From: Hawksworthiomyces lignivorus
Lineage: Eukaryota > Ascomycota > Sordariomycetes > Ophiostomatales > Ophiostomataceae
Reading direction: 5' to 3'
Length of the DNA: 64,000 nucleotides
Assembly (NCBI GenBank): GCA_002917075.1
Contig: NTMA01000002.1
Location: forward strand, 682,001 to 746,000
Shown: positions 48,001-58,668 of the stretch, one piece after another
Numbering within the stretch: position 1 is the stretch's first letter
Layout: each line of letters starts with the position of its first letter
Notes under the pieces: model-generated
Database searches by the model: none
What the model was told of the DNA's origin: nothing
The model's input: only the letters and a program-made list of their open reading frames with translations
Translations under genes and position numbers: made by a program

Positions 48001-51000
48001 GTTTCTTGAACAGCGCTACTGACTTCTCAATATCAAAGACGCGTCGAAAGCCCTTTTCTTCAAGAACTGCAGCAGATTCTTCCAAACTATTGCCCCCGGC
48101 AAGAACCAGGCTAGCCTCCGGGTGGGCAAGACTTGTCAAACGAGTCAACAACACGCTCAAGTTTTGATGATGGCTAACAGATGGTGGAACGACCAGCAAA
48201 TCAGCCGCCGCGATGCCTGCAGGCAGAGGATCATCTACGTCGCCCAAATCAAAGGCGGTCCCAATGACGCTTGCGGCAGCACCTTGGTCTTCCAGCTGGC
48301 TGCCAGTGCTTGCTACAGCATACTTGATATGGCTTGGGAGAATGGTCCCGCCGGGTAGCAATGGCATTGTTGCACTGTTAAGGGCATCGCAGTCAGGCGC
48401 GAGCTCGATTACAGTGGCTGCCGGGTTGTCGTGGAGGTACAGGCTGATCAGCTGCATTGCTTGTTAGTGGTGTTTGTGGGATCAAGGTGGGAATGGAATC
48501 ATGAGATGAGAAAACCTACCTGGACAACTCGATCTTCTGCTGCAATAGCTGACAACACTTTTTTGATTTCTTCCAGCTCCAGAAGCTCAAGAGCATAGTT
48601 CCAGCGTGCTTCAGAGATGATCTCAGCCGGATCGACTTCAAGCTGCTGGCTATCTTGGTCACTCACATCATTCTCCAGCTCAGAGACTCGATAGTCAACG
48701 ACAGAGAGGTTGATTTTGGACAGTGCGCTATCGAACGTGTAGATGTTCGATGACAACTCTTTGAAGCCATGTCTCTTCGACTCGCACAGCGCTGGCAAGA
48801 CATACCCAACTTCTCCTGGGATAGTAAGTGAGATATCCATCTGACCGATAAACGTTGGCAGGACCGGCTTGTCCATATCGAACCGCCTATTCCTGTACGT
48901 ACTGCCAAGACAACCTTGGAGGATCGAGTCGAGAGCACCCGCGTGGATTAAAAATGGGCGGTCGAGTTGTCCTTTGCTAGCAGTCTCGCCTATGTCGACG
49001 AGCCTCACGTCGTATGTTGCCTCGCCGTCGCCAAGATGGACATTCTCGACTCCTCGGAACGCTTCACCATAGTTCCAGGCAATTTTTTCGAATTGGCTGT
49101 AGAAATCCTCCTTGGAACAAGTGTGCGAGCACTCATCGTGAACGCGACGATAGTCTGCAATCCTTGATGCCTCTAAGCTGGCATCTTCGCTCGCCATCTG
49201 CTCACTGGTCGTTTCGGCGTAGTCAATGGCAATCAATCCTCGGCAATTGTCTCGCAGATTGTCAATGCCGGCGCATGAAGATATGGTAAACTCCCACCAG
49301 GAAGCCGGCGTAGAGCCTGAGGTTGCAACATGGTGCGGCCGCATGTGCATGATAACCTCCGTCGCCACGTCCTCAGAGAGTGCCATCGCAGCAGAGAATG
49401 AAATCTCACGAAGGCGAAGAGAGCGCGCCGTCTTGCTTGGCTCTGCTAGCTGCTGCGCGGCCTCAAGCGCCATGCCAATTAGGCCAGCCGCGGGGAATAA
49501 AACAGTGCTGCCGACTTTGTGTCCGCGAATCCAGGGCTCATCAGACAGCCTGAGGAAATTGCGCCAGACATGTTGGCTCTCATCCATCATCGGGACTTGG
49601 GCACCGATGATGCTCTTAGAGGGAAACCGACGCATCACGAGCTCTCTTTGAATACGAGTTTCATGGCGGAAGACCTTGGAATGGTTCCACTGGTACGGGG
49701 GAAGATCCGTCAGTCGACGAGGATTCAGATCACTGTTCACCTGGGAAATGTCAATCAGGACTCCTTTGAGGAACAGCTCTGATGCGAGCTCGAGACTTGT
49801 CTCAAGGGCATTGCGTCCGCGTGTGAGCATCGACTTGTAGGTGATATGGTTGATGTTATGGTGACCTAGAATTTGCTCTACGGGCCCACCAAGAGCGCCA
49901 TGTGGGCCAATTTCGATCAACAGTTCGACAGTGTCACCGCCATCTTGAGCTTCAGCTGGGGAGACCATCTCCTTGACCGCATCGGAGAAGAGCACTGGCG
50001 AGACCAAGTTGCGGACCCAATAGTATTGCCCTAGAAGCTCAGGAGCAACCTCTTGGCCAGTCACACTAGATACCATCGTTTGAATGCTTTCATAGTCCTC
50101 ATTCTCATCGTATTCTCGCGGTATAGGCTGAAGATTGGCAATGGCCTCAGCGTAAGTGCCGAAGATGCGATTCATATGTCTGCTGTGGTATGCCATCTCG
50201 ACTTTCAATCGCCGAGCAAATATCTTACGCTCGCCACAGATGGCTCGGAGCTGCTCAAGTGTGTCCACGTCACCCGACAGCGTAACGCTGGAAGGTGAGT
50301 TCACACAGGCGACGGCAGCGGTGCCGCCGAGCTTCGACTGTTCGATCAATTCCCGTGCTTCGTCTGGCGAACAGCCAACCGCCATCATTCCGCCTTTGAG
50401 ATCAGGCGCATCAGCCCGCAACTTAGTAGTAGCTACACCCCTAAAGTAGGCGGCCGCAATTGCATCGCGGTGGCTCAATGCGCCAATGCTGTATGCTGCT
50501 GCAATCTCGCCGCTGGAATGCCCAACTACCTTGGAGGGTGACACGCCCCATGACTGCAGCTCGTCGACGAGCGCAATCTGGAGCACAGAGCAGATGGGCT
50601 GGCTGATCTCTGGCTGACTAAGGCGGGAGTCGGCTTGCGTCTTCTGAAGTTCTTCGGCGGGATCCCAGGTGCAGCCCATCTCTCGAAGGAAGCGCGCTGA
50701 TCGCGCAACCGAGTCCCCAAAGACAGGGCGGTCGAGCATCTCCACGCCCATACGCGCCCACTGCGCACCCTGTCCAGTGAAAACGAAGCCAATTCGCGGG
50801 ACCCTGGTGGCACTGTCGGCATCCCGGGAGGCGCCGTCTCCTGGCTTGGTGGTTAGATAGTCGCGGAGCCCAGTCTTGTTCTCGGCAATACAGGTTGCTC
50901 GCCATGAGAGACTAGATTTGGACCCAGAGAGTGTGTAGGCCAAATTAGCCATGAAGTCCGAGCTCGATGCCCCGAGACCAGCGGCGTCTAGGTAGTCGAC

Positions 51001-52688
51001 CAGGGCATCCGCATTCCGTTTGAATCCGGCCTGGTCATGACTGCTGAAGACGAAGAGTCGTTTCTTAGGACGGACTTTCTCAAATGTGGAAAAGCCGTTG
51101 TTGTATCTGGACCCATTGGTGGAACGGATCGGGTCGAAAGATTCCAGGACTACGTGGCCGTTTGTGCCGCCCATGCCGAAGCCGCTGACGCTCATTCGCT
51201 TAGTAGGAACAACGGGCCAAGGCATCAGTTTGGTGGGTACGGCCATGTTCCATTCATCAAATGGAATCGCGGGATTGGCTTTGGTGAAGTGAAGATTTGG
51301 AGGGATCTGATTGTGCTCCATCGATAGGATACCTTTAATAATCCCTGATACACCAGCCGCTGATTCGAGATGTCCGATCTGATTTTTTTTTTCGGTTAGT
51401 ATCCTCAAGCAGAATGTCATCGGCAATCCACGAGACTCACATTTGGTTTAACACTTCCTACGAACAGCTTTCGCGGTTTTGGTGAGCCTTTCCCGATTGT
51501 GCTGTAAATTGCCTTTGCTTCGATTGGGTCTCCAGCTTTGGTCCCCGTGCCCTACGGATGTAGTTAGTAACAGTTGATCCCATAGATCAACATAGCAGCC
51601 TTTTACTTACGTGTGCCTCAACGTACTGTGTCGAATAGTCTAGCCCAGCGGACGAGTAGACGTGTTTTATGAGTGCAGCCTGTGCTTCTTGAGACGGCAT
51701 TGTCACTGCAAATAAGACCGTCAATAACTCTCGGTTCATTTCTGCAGTGGCGATACCAACATATACTTACCACCCTGTGTAAAGCCATCCGAGTTGGCAC
51801 CCGTGGCACGGATAATGGCCCGGATGTCATCGCCATCTTCGATTGCATCGGCCAGCCGTTTCAAGATGATGATTCCACAACCCTCCCCACGACCATATCC
51901 GCCTGCGCTCTCATCGAAGGCCTTAGACAGCCCTTCAGGGTTGAGAAAAGTCAAATTGTTAAGATGCGTCGTGAAGTCCGGCGTGAGCATCAGACTAACG
52001 CCACCCGTAATGGCCATCTCTGACTCCCCAGACTTCAGGCTTTGGCAGGCCAGATGGGTCGCCATCAGACTGGACGAGCAGGCCGTCTGAACTGTGGCGC
52101 TGGGGCCGTGGATGTTGAAAAAATGAGAGATGCGATTGGAAATCATCTCATCGCCCGTCCCGAGGAGATGGTATTTGGGATTGTGCAAAAAATCCCGTTC
52201 CACTGCGCCTCGGTAGTCGCTTGGACCGGAGCCGATGTAGCAGCACGTCTGGGTGCCTGAAATCCGCTGCAGAGACATGCCCGCGTTTTCGAATGCTTCG
52301 TATGTCACTTCCATGGCAATCCGTTGTTTGGGATCCAGGGCGACGGCTTCCGCCGCGGTGATGTTGAAAAAGGCAGCATCAAACGTGTATGGATCTTCTT
52401 TCAAAAAGTGACCTCCCTTTGTGGGCAGGGAGTTCAGTCGGCCGCTGCCTGGGTGGTAGAAAGCGTCCGAGTTCCATCGGGTTGATGTTGCGGAGTAGGC
52501 ATCTAGGGATGACTTTGGTTAATTCTACTACCAATGCAGCGGGTCTCACGATTGAAGAGCTTCTCACTTTTTCCATTCTTCAGCATGTCCCAGAACTTGG
52601 ATGGAGAGCTCGCGTCGCCGGGAAAACGGCACGACAAACCCACAACCGCAATGGGGACGTCCACTGCACTGTGGTGTGCAGAAGGCAT
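45093..52688 (-). CDS. Highly reducing polyketide synthase (2406 aa, seven exons)
   Basis: Iterative type I HR-PKS. Exons 52688-52550, 52502-51771, 51705-51611, 51551-51441, 51378-48520, 48451-47223 and 47148-45093 total 7221 nt in one frame. Domains: KS (about 10-430; TACSSS Cys188, EAHGTGT, NIGHLES), AT (about 550-880; GHSSGE Ser648), DH (about 950-1250; [11 protein letters not shown]is979, ALDSILQ Asp1176), a shortened methyltransferase-like region (about 1280-1450), pseudo-KR (about 1500-1650), ER (to about 2010; HSAAGGVG near 1823), KR (GGLGGLG near 2034, YAAAN Tyr2177) and ACP (GVDSL Ser2358). No releasing domain follows. It should make a reduced linear chain, here probably handed to the neighbouring NR-PKS. 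It is divergent from the MFS gene across an 828-bp promoter. Confidence 0.95.
47149..47222 (-). other. PKS intron with long homopolymers
   Basis: This 74-bp intron contains, on the plus strand, a run of 12 A and a run of 12 or more G within about 30 bases. Assembly or polymerase slippage errors are likely here but would not affect the protein. Confidence 0.8.
47931..47996 (-). repeat. 12-bp tandem repeat encoding NGHT units in the HR-PKS
   Basis: Five degenerate 12-bp units encode [20 protein letters not shown] in the linker before the pseudo-KR/ER part. The length change keeps frame, so the linker can vary between strains. Confidence 0.85.
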
Positions 52689-53516
52689 CTTGACGTCTTT
52701 ACAGCTCTAATTACGGGAAGCAAGGGAAAAGAAGAGCAGCAAAGACAAGGAAAAATAGAGAGAAGGTCATAGCGTTTGTGAGTGCTCTGGCTCATGCTCG
52801 ACTCCTAGAGGTTTTAAAGGGGGCTGTTGTCCGTCAAATGAAGACGACGCCGTGAGGCTCCGGCGGAATACGGTACACCCGATGGTCACGACATTCTAAA
52901 TGTCCGGTAGTATCTACGAGAACCTATTGGGTAGCATTGAAAGCAGCTTACGATCTATTACGGGACGGAGATTCTGCAGTACTCGCTACGTAGCAAATAG
53001 AAAGCTGGAGGCCGGTCAATTCCAACATCATGTTTACTGTATTTTTATCGACACACAGCTTATTGTGGGCAGATATGTTACGCGGACGCAGATCTCATGT
53101 AGTCATCATGCTGCGCAATGTAGCTAACGGTCGAAGTGATAAAGAGACCTATCGGGTGAAGATGAAAAAGGACCAATGAACTTGCTAAAGTCTTTTGTCA
53201 GCAACTATTGTGGAGACACGGCGGTCGAAATGCGGCACGGCCCAGATCCCCTGCACAAGACGGCGGGCGAATGCTGCATCGCCAAGACATGTAAAATACG
53301 GCGGTCGAACAACTACCTGCATTAGGCAAGATGTACCCCATACGGCGGTCGAAATGTCCAGGTCTCCCGTTCTACCGTGTCGATCACCAGCTTCTTAACG
53401 TGTTTTCGTTTGTCATCGAGATGGCTTCAAATCTATCCCTTCGTAAACGCAAGACTACAAATTGCGGCCTCTCAACCGGGCTGACAAGCTGACAGGACGC
53501 AGACCACCCAACAATC
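52689..53516. promoter_or_regulatory. Divergent promoter of HR-PKS and MFS transporter
   Basis: 828 bp between the two start codons. It holds CGGCGGAATACGG at 52861-52873 and the four-site array at 53219-53356. No gene is seen inside. Confidence 0.7.
53219..53356 (+). promoter_or_regulatory. Four-fold CGGCGGTCGAA array, candidate Zn2Cys6 operator
   Basis: Four copies start at 53219 (CGGCGGTCGAAATG), 53261 (CGGCGGGCGAATG), 53299 (CGGCGGTCGAAC) and 53343 (CGGCGGTCGAAATG). Spacings are 42, 38 and 44 bp, close to four DNA turns. Sequence between copies is loosely related (TGC-GCA, AAGA), so the array may be a decayed tandem repeat in which only the sites were kept. It lies 161-298 bp upstream of the MFS start and about 530-670 bp upstream of the HR-PKS start. 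CGG half-sites are what Zn2Cys6 proteins bind; the regulator at 55533-57849 is the likely partner. Confidence 0.65.
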
Positions 53517-55408
53517 ATGACAAAACTCGAGAACGACAACAAGGTTGAGATGGACGAAGGCCAGCCAGGCGAGACCAGCGATGGCACCCAAGAGCACACG
53601 GACGCTGAGGAAGTCCCTCCCGAGTACGCGACGGGCATCCGGCTCGTCCTCATCATGTTTACGATTTTCGTGAGCACCATCCTCGTCTCCCTGGAGATTG
53701 GCATCATCGCGACCGCCATCCCCGGCATCACCAACGACTTCCGCAGACTCGACGACGTGGGCTGGTACGGAACCGCGACGTTCATCCTCGCCGCGTCGGC
53801 CTCATCGGTCTGGGGCAAGCTGTTCAAGTACGTCAGCGTCAAGTGGACGTACCTCAGCGCGGTCGGGATTTTCTTGGTGGGCAGCATTGTGGCCGCATCC
53901 GCTCCGACCAGCGTGGCCGTCATCGTCGGGCGCGCCATTCAAGGCTGGGGCGCTTCTGGCGTCCTCGGCGGCGCTCTCATCGTCATCAACTACGTCGCCC
54001 CGCCAAGGAACCATCCGCTCCTCATCGGGACGTGGATGGCCGTCTTCATGGTGTCGACCATCCTAGGACCGCTGATTGGCGGTGCGTTCACAAGCGGCGT
54101 GTCCTGGAGGTGGTGCTTCTGGATCAACCTGCCCGTGGGTGGTCCCATCATTGTTCTGTTATTGTTATTTCTGCGCATCCCCAAACACATCAAGAAGGTC
54201 GAGGCCACGTGGAAGGAGATCATTCTCGCCCTGGATATCCCGGGCTTCTGCTTGCTGCTCGTTTCTCTCATCTGCTTCACGTTAGCCATGCAATGGGGCG
54301 GACAGACCAAAGCGTGGAATGATGGCTCGGTCATTGCGACCCTGGTCTTGTGGATCGTGCTCTCCATTGGTTTCTTCGTGACCGAATGGCTGCAGGACCA
54401 CCGCGCCCTGGCACCCTTTAGCATTTTGAAACTCCGCACGACATGGAGCAATGCCATATTTTGTCTAATGTAAGGTCGCTCACTTCTTATTCTTTGTCGA
54501 TATGCTGATGACTGACCCAACAATCTCTCCCCTCCTTGTAGTACCTATGCCGCTCTCTACCAGGTCATGTTCTACCTCCCCATCTACTTCCAATCCATTC
54601 ACGGCCAGTCAGCAGTCAAAAGCGGTGTCAACACCCTCCCGTTCCTCGCCTTCTTCGCCCTCGGAGCCGTAGTCAGCGGTGCCGCCATCGGAAAGACCCG
54701 CTACACACAACCCTTTGAGCTCCTCGGCGCCCTCATCATGACCGCCGGCATGGCCCTGATCTATATCCTGGACGTCGACTCCTCTCAAGCCATGTATATC
54801 GGTGCCGAGGTGCTCTTTGGATTTGGCGTGGGCATCTGCAACCAGATCCCGATGACGGCCGTGCAGGGCTTCTCCAAGCTCGAGGATGTCTCCAGCGCGA
54901 CCGGCATCATGGTCAGTAAGTATTGCCCCTCTGCAATCAATCTGAACATTTCACATCCGCTTGAAGCACCCACCCATGTATTGCATGCATAGCACTAACA
55001 CCTCGCCCTGCAACAGTGTGCCAAACCCTCAGCGGCGCCTACTTTGTCGCCATCGCGCAATCTCTCTTCGCCAACCGGATGCTCCAGACAGTCCAATCCG
55101 GTGCAGCTCACCTCGATCCTGCGCTGGTACTAAACACTGGCGCCTCCGATCTTCAAAATGTGTTTAGCGGAGACGATCTCACGGCGGTGGTCGCCGCGTA
55201 CATGGTCGGCATCAAGGACGTGTTCACGTTTTCGCTGGCGAGTGCGGCATTTTCAGTCCTCCTGTCGCTGATTATTCCGTTCAAGAGGCTGCCGGATCAT
55301 GGAAAGAAAGAAGAGCCGACGACAGAAAACCCTGTAGGAGAGGTGAAGACGACGGAAGCACCAGTTGACGAGAACAAAGAGAGACAATCTCAGGTAGTGG
55401 TTGCTTAG
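53517..55408 (+). CDS. MFS transporter, DHA2 14-TM drug/toxin efflux type (572 aa)
   Basis: A proton antiporter of the 14-spanner DHA2 family in the plasma membrane, the usual self-protection and export protein of fungal metabolite clusters. Exons 53517-54469, 54542-54915 and 55017-55408 join in frame (1719 nt). Seen are a hydrophilic acidic N-terminus, TM1 VLIMFTIFVSTILVSLEIGIIATAIPGIT, DDVGWYGTATFIL, the GRAIQGWGASGVLGGA region of TM4, LGPLIGGAFTSGVSWRWCFWINLPVGG (TM5-6 motif C), and a polar C-terminal tail. The gene shares its promoter with the HR-PKS, which ties it to the pathway. The actual exported compound is unknown. Confidence 0.93.
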
Positions 55409-55532
55409 CTAGGGCTTCCATGTAGTTGTGGCAGACAGCATATTATGGGCGAAAGTGAGCGACGACGCTGTCATTTATTTCTAATATGAAATAGCAGACA
55501 TGTATTTTTAGCAAAAGCAATTGAATCTTGTG

Positions 55533-57849
55533 TCAAACACCCCCTCCAAAATTCCTCATGATGCTCTCGAAAAATGTCGTGTCCACCCCCTGAAACGCCC
55601 AGTCCTCGCCGCCCCCGGCAAGTTCTGGACACCCGCTCTGCATCAATGAGAATGGCGTCGCAGAGAGACTGAGGTCCGACAAAGTATTAGGGCATTGCTG
55701 CTGTGGATGCTGCGCGAAAGGAGCAGCAAAATCATGAGAAGCAGTTGCATCGGTAACAGGGAAGGAGATTGGGTTGGGCGGCGTGTTGTCAGTGGACGGG
55801 GAACCATTGGGATGTGTCAAGGTGGAAAGGCGGAGCTGGTCTTCGGAGCTGCTGTTGGTGACCGGCGGCAGTAGGTCCCGATGCATGGTCTGCTGTCTGG
55901 TCGGACCCTCGCGCGCAATCCGAATAACCCCAAAATATGGAATATGCACCCGTACCAAGCTCTCCTCTTCCAGGACCATACCATCCTGCGGCAACAAACC
56001 CTCACTCCCTGCTTCCCGCACACTCACTCTCGCATCCCCCTTCTCCAGGTCAACCGCCAGCAGCGCCTTCAACAAATCCGCGCTCTGCGCGCTCAGCTCG
56101 TCCGAATTCAGCCGGTTGATCTCGCTCATGTGCTCTTGCACCTGCTCGATCATCCCGCGGTCGCCCAGGTACTGGTTAGCAAGCAAGTTGTCCGCCCCGT
56201 CGCGATGGCTGTCCATGTGTGCAAGGAGGAGGGCCATGGCCGCCATGAGAGCGAGGAAATCGACGGTGCGACAGCTGTATGCTATGCGGTTGAAGCTGCG
56301 AAGCGCGTTGTAGCGCGAGAGGACCTCGCGCGATGCATTGACGCACGTGATCCGCGAATACTCGTTTTTGCTCTCTGTGGACGAGGGGCGCAGCATGTAC
56401 GGCAGATGCAGCTGGTTGAGAAGATTGTAGTGGCAGATCTGCAGGACCAGGCGGCGCGTGTCCCAGAATACGGCTTGCAGGTCGGTGGAGGCGCTGCCAA
56501 GTTTGGGGGCCAGCCACCACTTGCTCGGGAGGCTGCTGGCGGCCTTCTGCAGCTCCAGGTCGATCGCGCGGGTGGCGGCGAGATCTCGGCCGCTGGGCTT
56601 AGACGTGTTCCGCTCCAGAATCCGGGACATGGCAACACAATGCAGCTGTTCGAGACGGCCCATAGGACAATCATTGGCGAGGCGGGCCTCAGAAGCCATG
56701 TGATGACTGGTGCAGCCGTCGGGCAGGCCGAGAAGGAGGCAGAGCTGGCGGTCGAGAATGATAATGCGGAGCCACATCATCTGCGGGTCATATTTCGTCT
56801 TGGAGTCGAGCGCCTTGTACTGGGCCTGGTTGTCTGGTCGATCAAAGCCCATCAGCTGAGCGACGGTCATTGCCCTCCGACCTGCGACCCAGCTTCGTCG
56901 AAGGTTCCCAATGTTCACCTGATACAGACTCTCGAGCATGATGCACTCGAGGCCCTCGATGCTGCCGATCAGTGCCTCATTTGTCGTGACGTGGTAGATG
57001 GCGACATCGGCTAGACGCTCCATGATGACCCGCGGCGGTTCCGACAGGCCTTTGACCTCCTTGTGCAGATCCGGGCGAAGGTGCTGGAGGAAGAGGGCCA
57101 GCTGGAGCATGTACCTTGCGATCAGCACGGGATGCATGTTTGGCTGCGGTATTACCAGCAAACTCTCTGGCGTCTGAAGGCCATTCTGGTAGAGGGTAGT
57201 GTATGGGGTAGTGAGCAATTCATGAGAGAGGATGGAAGTGTGGCGGCTGGCTTTGCAGATGCTCTCAGTATCTTCTCGCGACGGGAGTGATTCACACAAG
57301 AACCGAGACAGCCTCTCATATTTGCGCTGTGCGGTATCACTTCTAGCGTTCGTCAGATATTGCTGGAAAGCAGTCAGTAACAATCATCGCACAATATTGA
57401 GAAAAAAAAAAAAAAGGCTGTATGAGACGGACCTCTGGAGATCTAGCGTATCGAGAAGGCTCCTCCAAGATTGTGGGCACAGATGTGAGAATACGGTCTG
57501 TCGCCTCGCTAGGCGTAGCGGCACGAGTCCTAGCGTCAAATGAAGCGCCGCTACTGCTGGTGGGTCCAATGCTCATGGGGACATTTTCGAGATCCTCCGG
57601 GAATTCCTGGCTGATGCACGGAGAGCCGCGCCGTCGGCAGCCGTTGCAGGAGGCATTAACAAGATGCGGGTCGAATCTACATTTCATCTTGCGCCGCTTG
57701 CACTCCCAGCAGCTGTGGGTGCCTTTGCGCACCTTTCGCCGCCTGGCCTGGCCGTAGGCGTCATGTGCCGGTTCGACATACAGAACAGACATGGCAGATG
57801 AGGCATGGAGGGGGAGATGAAGAGGAAGGATGGAAATGGGAATGAGCAA
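55533..57849 (-). CDS. Zn2Cys6 transcription factor, likely cluster regulator (748 aa)
   Basis: A nuclear regulator. Exons 57849-57433 and 57362-55533 join in frame; the intron has a GTCCGT donor and a poly-T tract. The zinc cluster is C-X2-C-X6-C-X10-C-X2-C-X6-C with cysteines at 47, 50, 57, 68, 71 and 78 (CWECKRRKMKC...CNGCRRRGSPC). The long C-terminal part has RRSWVAGRRAMTVAQLMGFDRP, WLRIIILDRQLCLLLGLP and SRITCVNASREVLSRYN, typical of the fungal-specific TF domain, then a Pro/Ser/Gln-rich tail that may activate. The start may instead be the second ATG (57792), since the first 19 residues are unlike the family. CGGCGG sits at 57865 and 57892, just upstream of its own start, which suggests autoregulation. 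Confidence 0.9.
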
Positions 57850-58668
57850 TGTCGCGCATGCAAACGGCGGGAAAGGATTTAACTAACGACGCGGCGGTGG
57901 AGGTCAAAGAGAAGAGAGAATCTGTTGGTCATCTCATGCAAAGATAACACAAGCACATCGACTGTTAAGTTTCTAAAATTGCCCAAAGGCCTAGGCTTCC
58001 ACTTAGCTATCAAGTTCCTTTTTCTTTTTCCTTTGTCAGCTGACATCCCGCCGAGACTAACCCTATTGGAGATAGCTCCCTCTGCCTCAACCCTGCAGAT
58101 TCCACTTAAGCTTAGAAGGAGAATCCACTCTCACGAACCATTCACACCCCCACGACCTGCACCTCACGGACTAGACAAATCGGCCCCCACGGTCTTCCGT
58201 CGAAATTCGACCGGGAATCACCTCTGCCCTGCCGACAGCTTCTGCTGCATTTAGACATCCGCCGGGAAAATGCAAGTGATACGGCCCAAGCTGTGGATGT
58301 CGTCATGCATCTCACCCACACCACTTCGGTTGACAAGTACGATAAGTACGACAAGTACGACAAGTACGATGGACAAGGCTCCGCCGTACGCCACCATTCC
58401 CTTCTTCCGAGTGCGGCAGCATTCATTGGCAGCCAGATGCTGCCTTGCTCAGCTTACATCCTTCCATCCAATGATTATCAAGCATCCGCTACATGTTAAG
58501 ATTTCCAACACGTTCATCAAGATCGCTCTGTTGGCTCCAGGAAGATAAATAGTTGAGATAGTGTTCTTCCCCGAAAAACGGAAATTGATCGGCAGATGCA
58601 ATATCATATCATTGTCTTCTACTGAGACCTTAGAACATTTCATTGTTGAGCATCCATTATCTCCAAAA
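57850..58668. promoter_or_regulatory. Divergent promoter of regulator and NR-PKS
   Basis: 820 bp with no gene. It contains CGGCGG at 57865 and 57892 (plus strand), CCGCCG at 58259 and 58381, and TTCGACCG at 58206-58213, the reverse complement of the CGGTCGAA core of the array upstream. A 9-bp tandem repeat lies at 58332-58370. Confidence 0.6.
58332..58370 (+). repeat. Four 9-bp tandem repeats (GACAAGTAC)
   Basis: Units GACAAGTAC, GATAAGTAC, GACAAGTAC, GACAAGTAC plus GAT follow directly, about 300 bp upstream of the NR-PKS ATG. Seen directly; function unknown. Confidence 0.9.

Noticed and set aside
55881..57014. 377-codon open frame antisense to the cluster regulator
   Set aside because: It is the shadow of a GC-rich coding exon; no motif or splice structure supports it.
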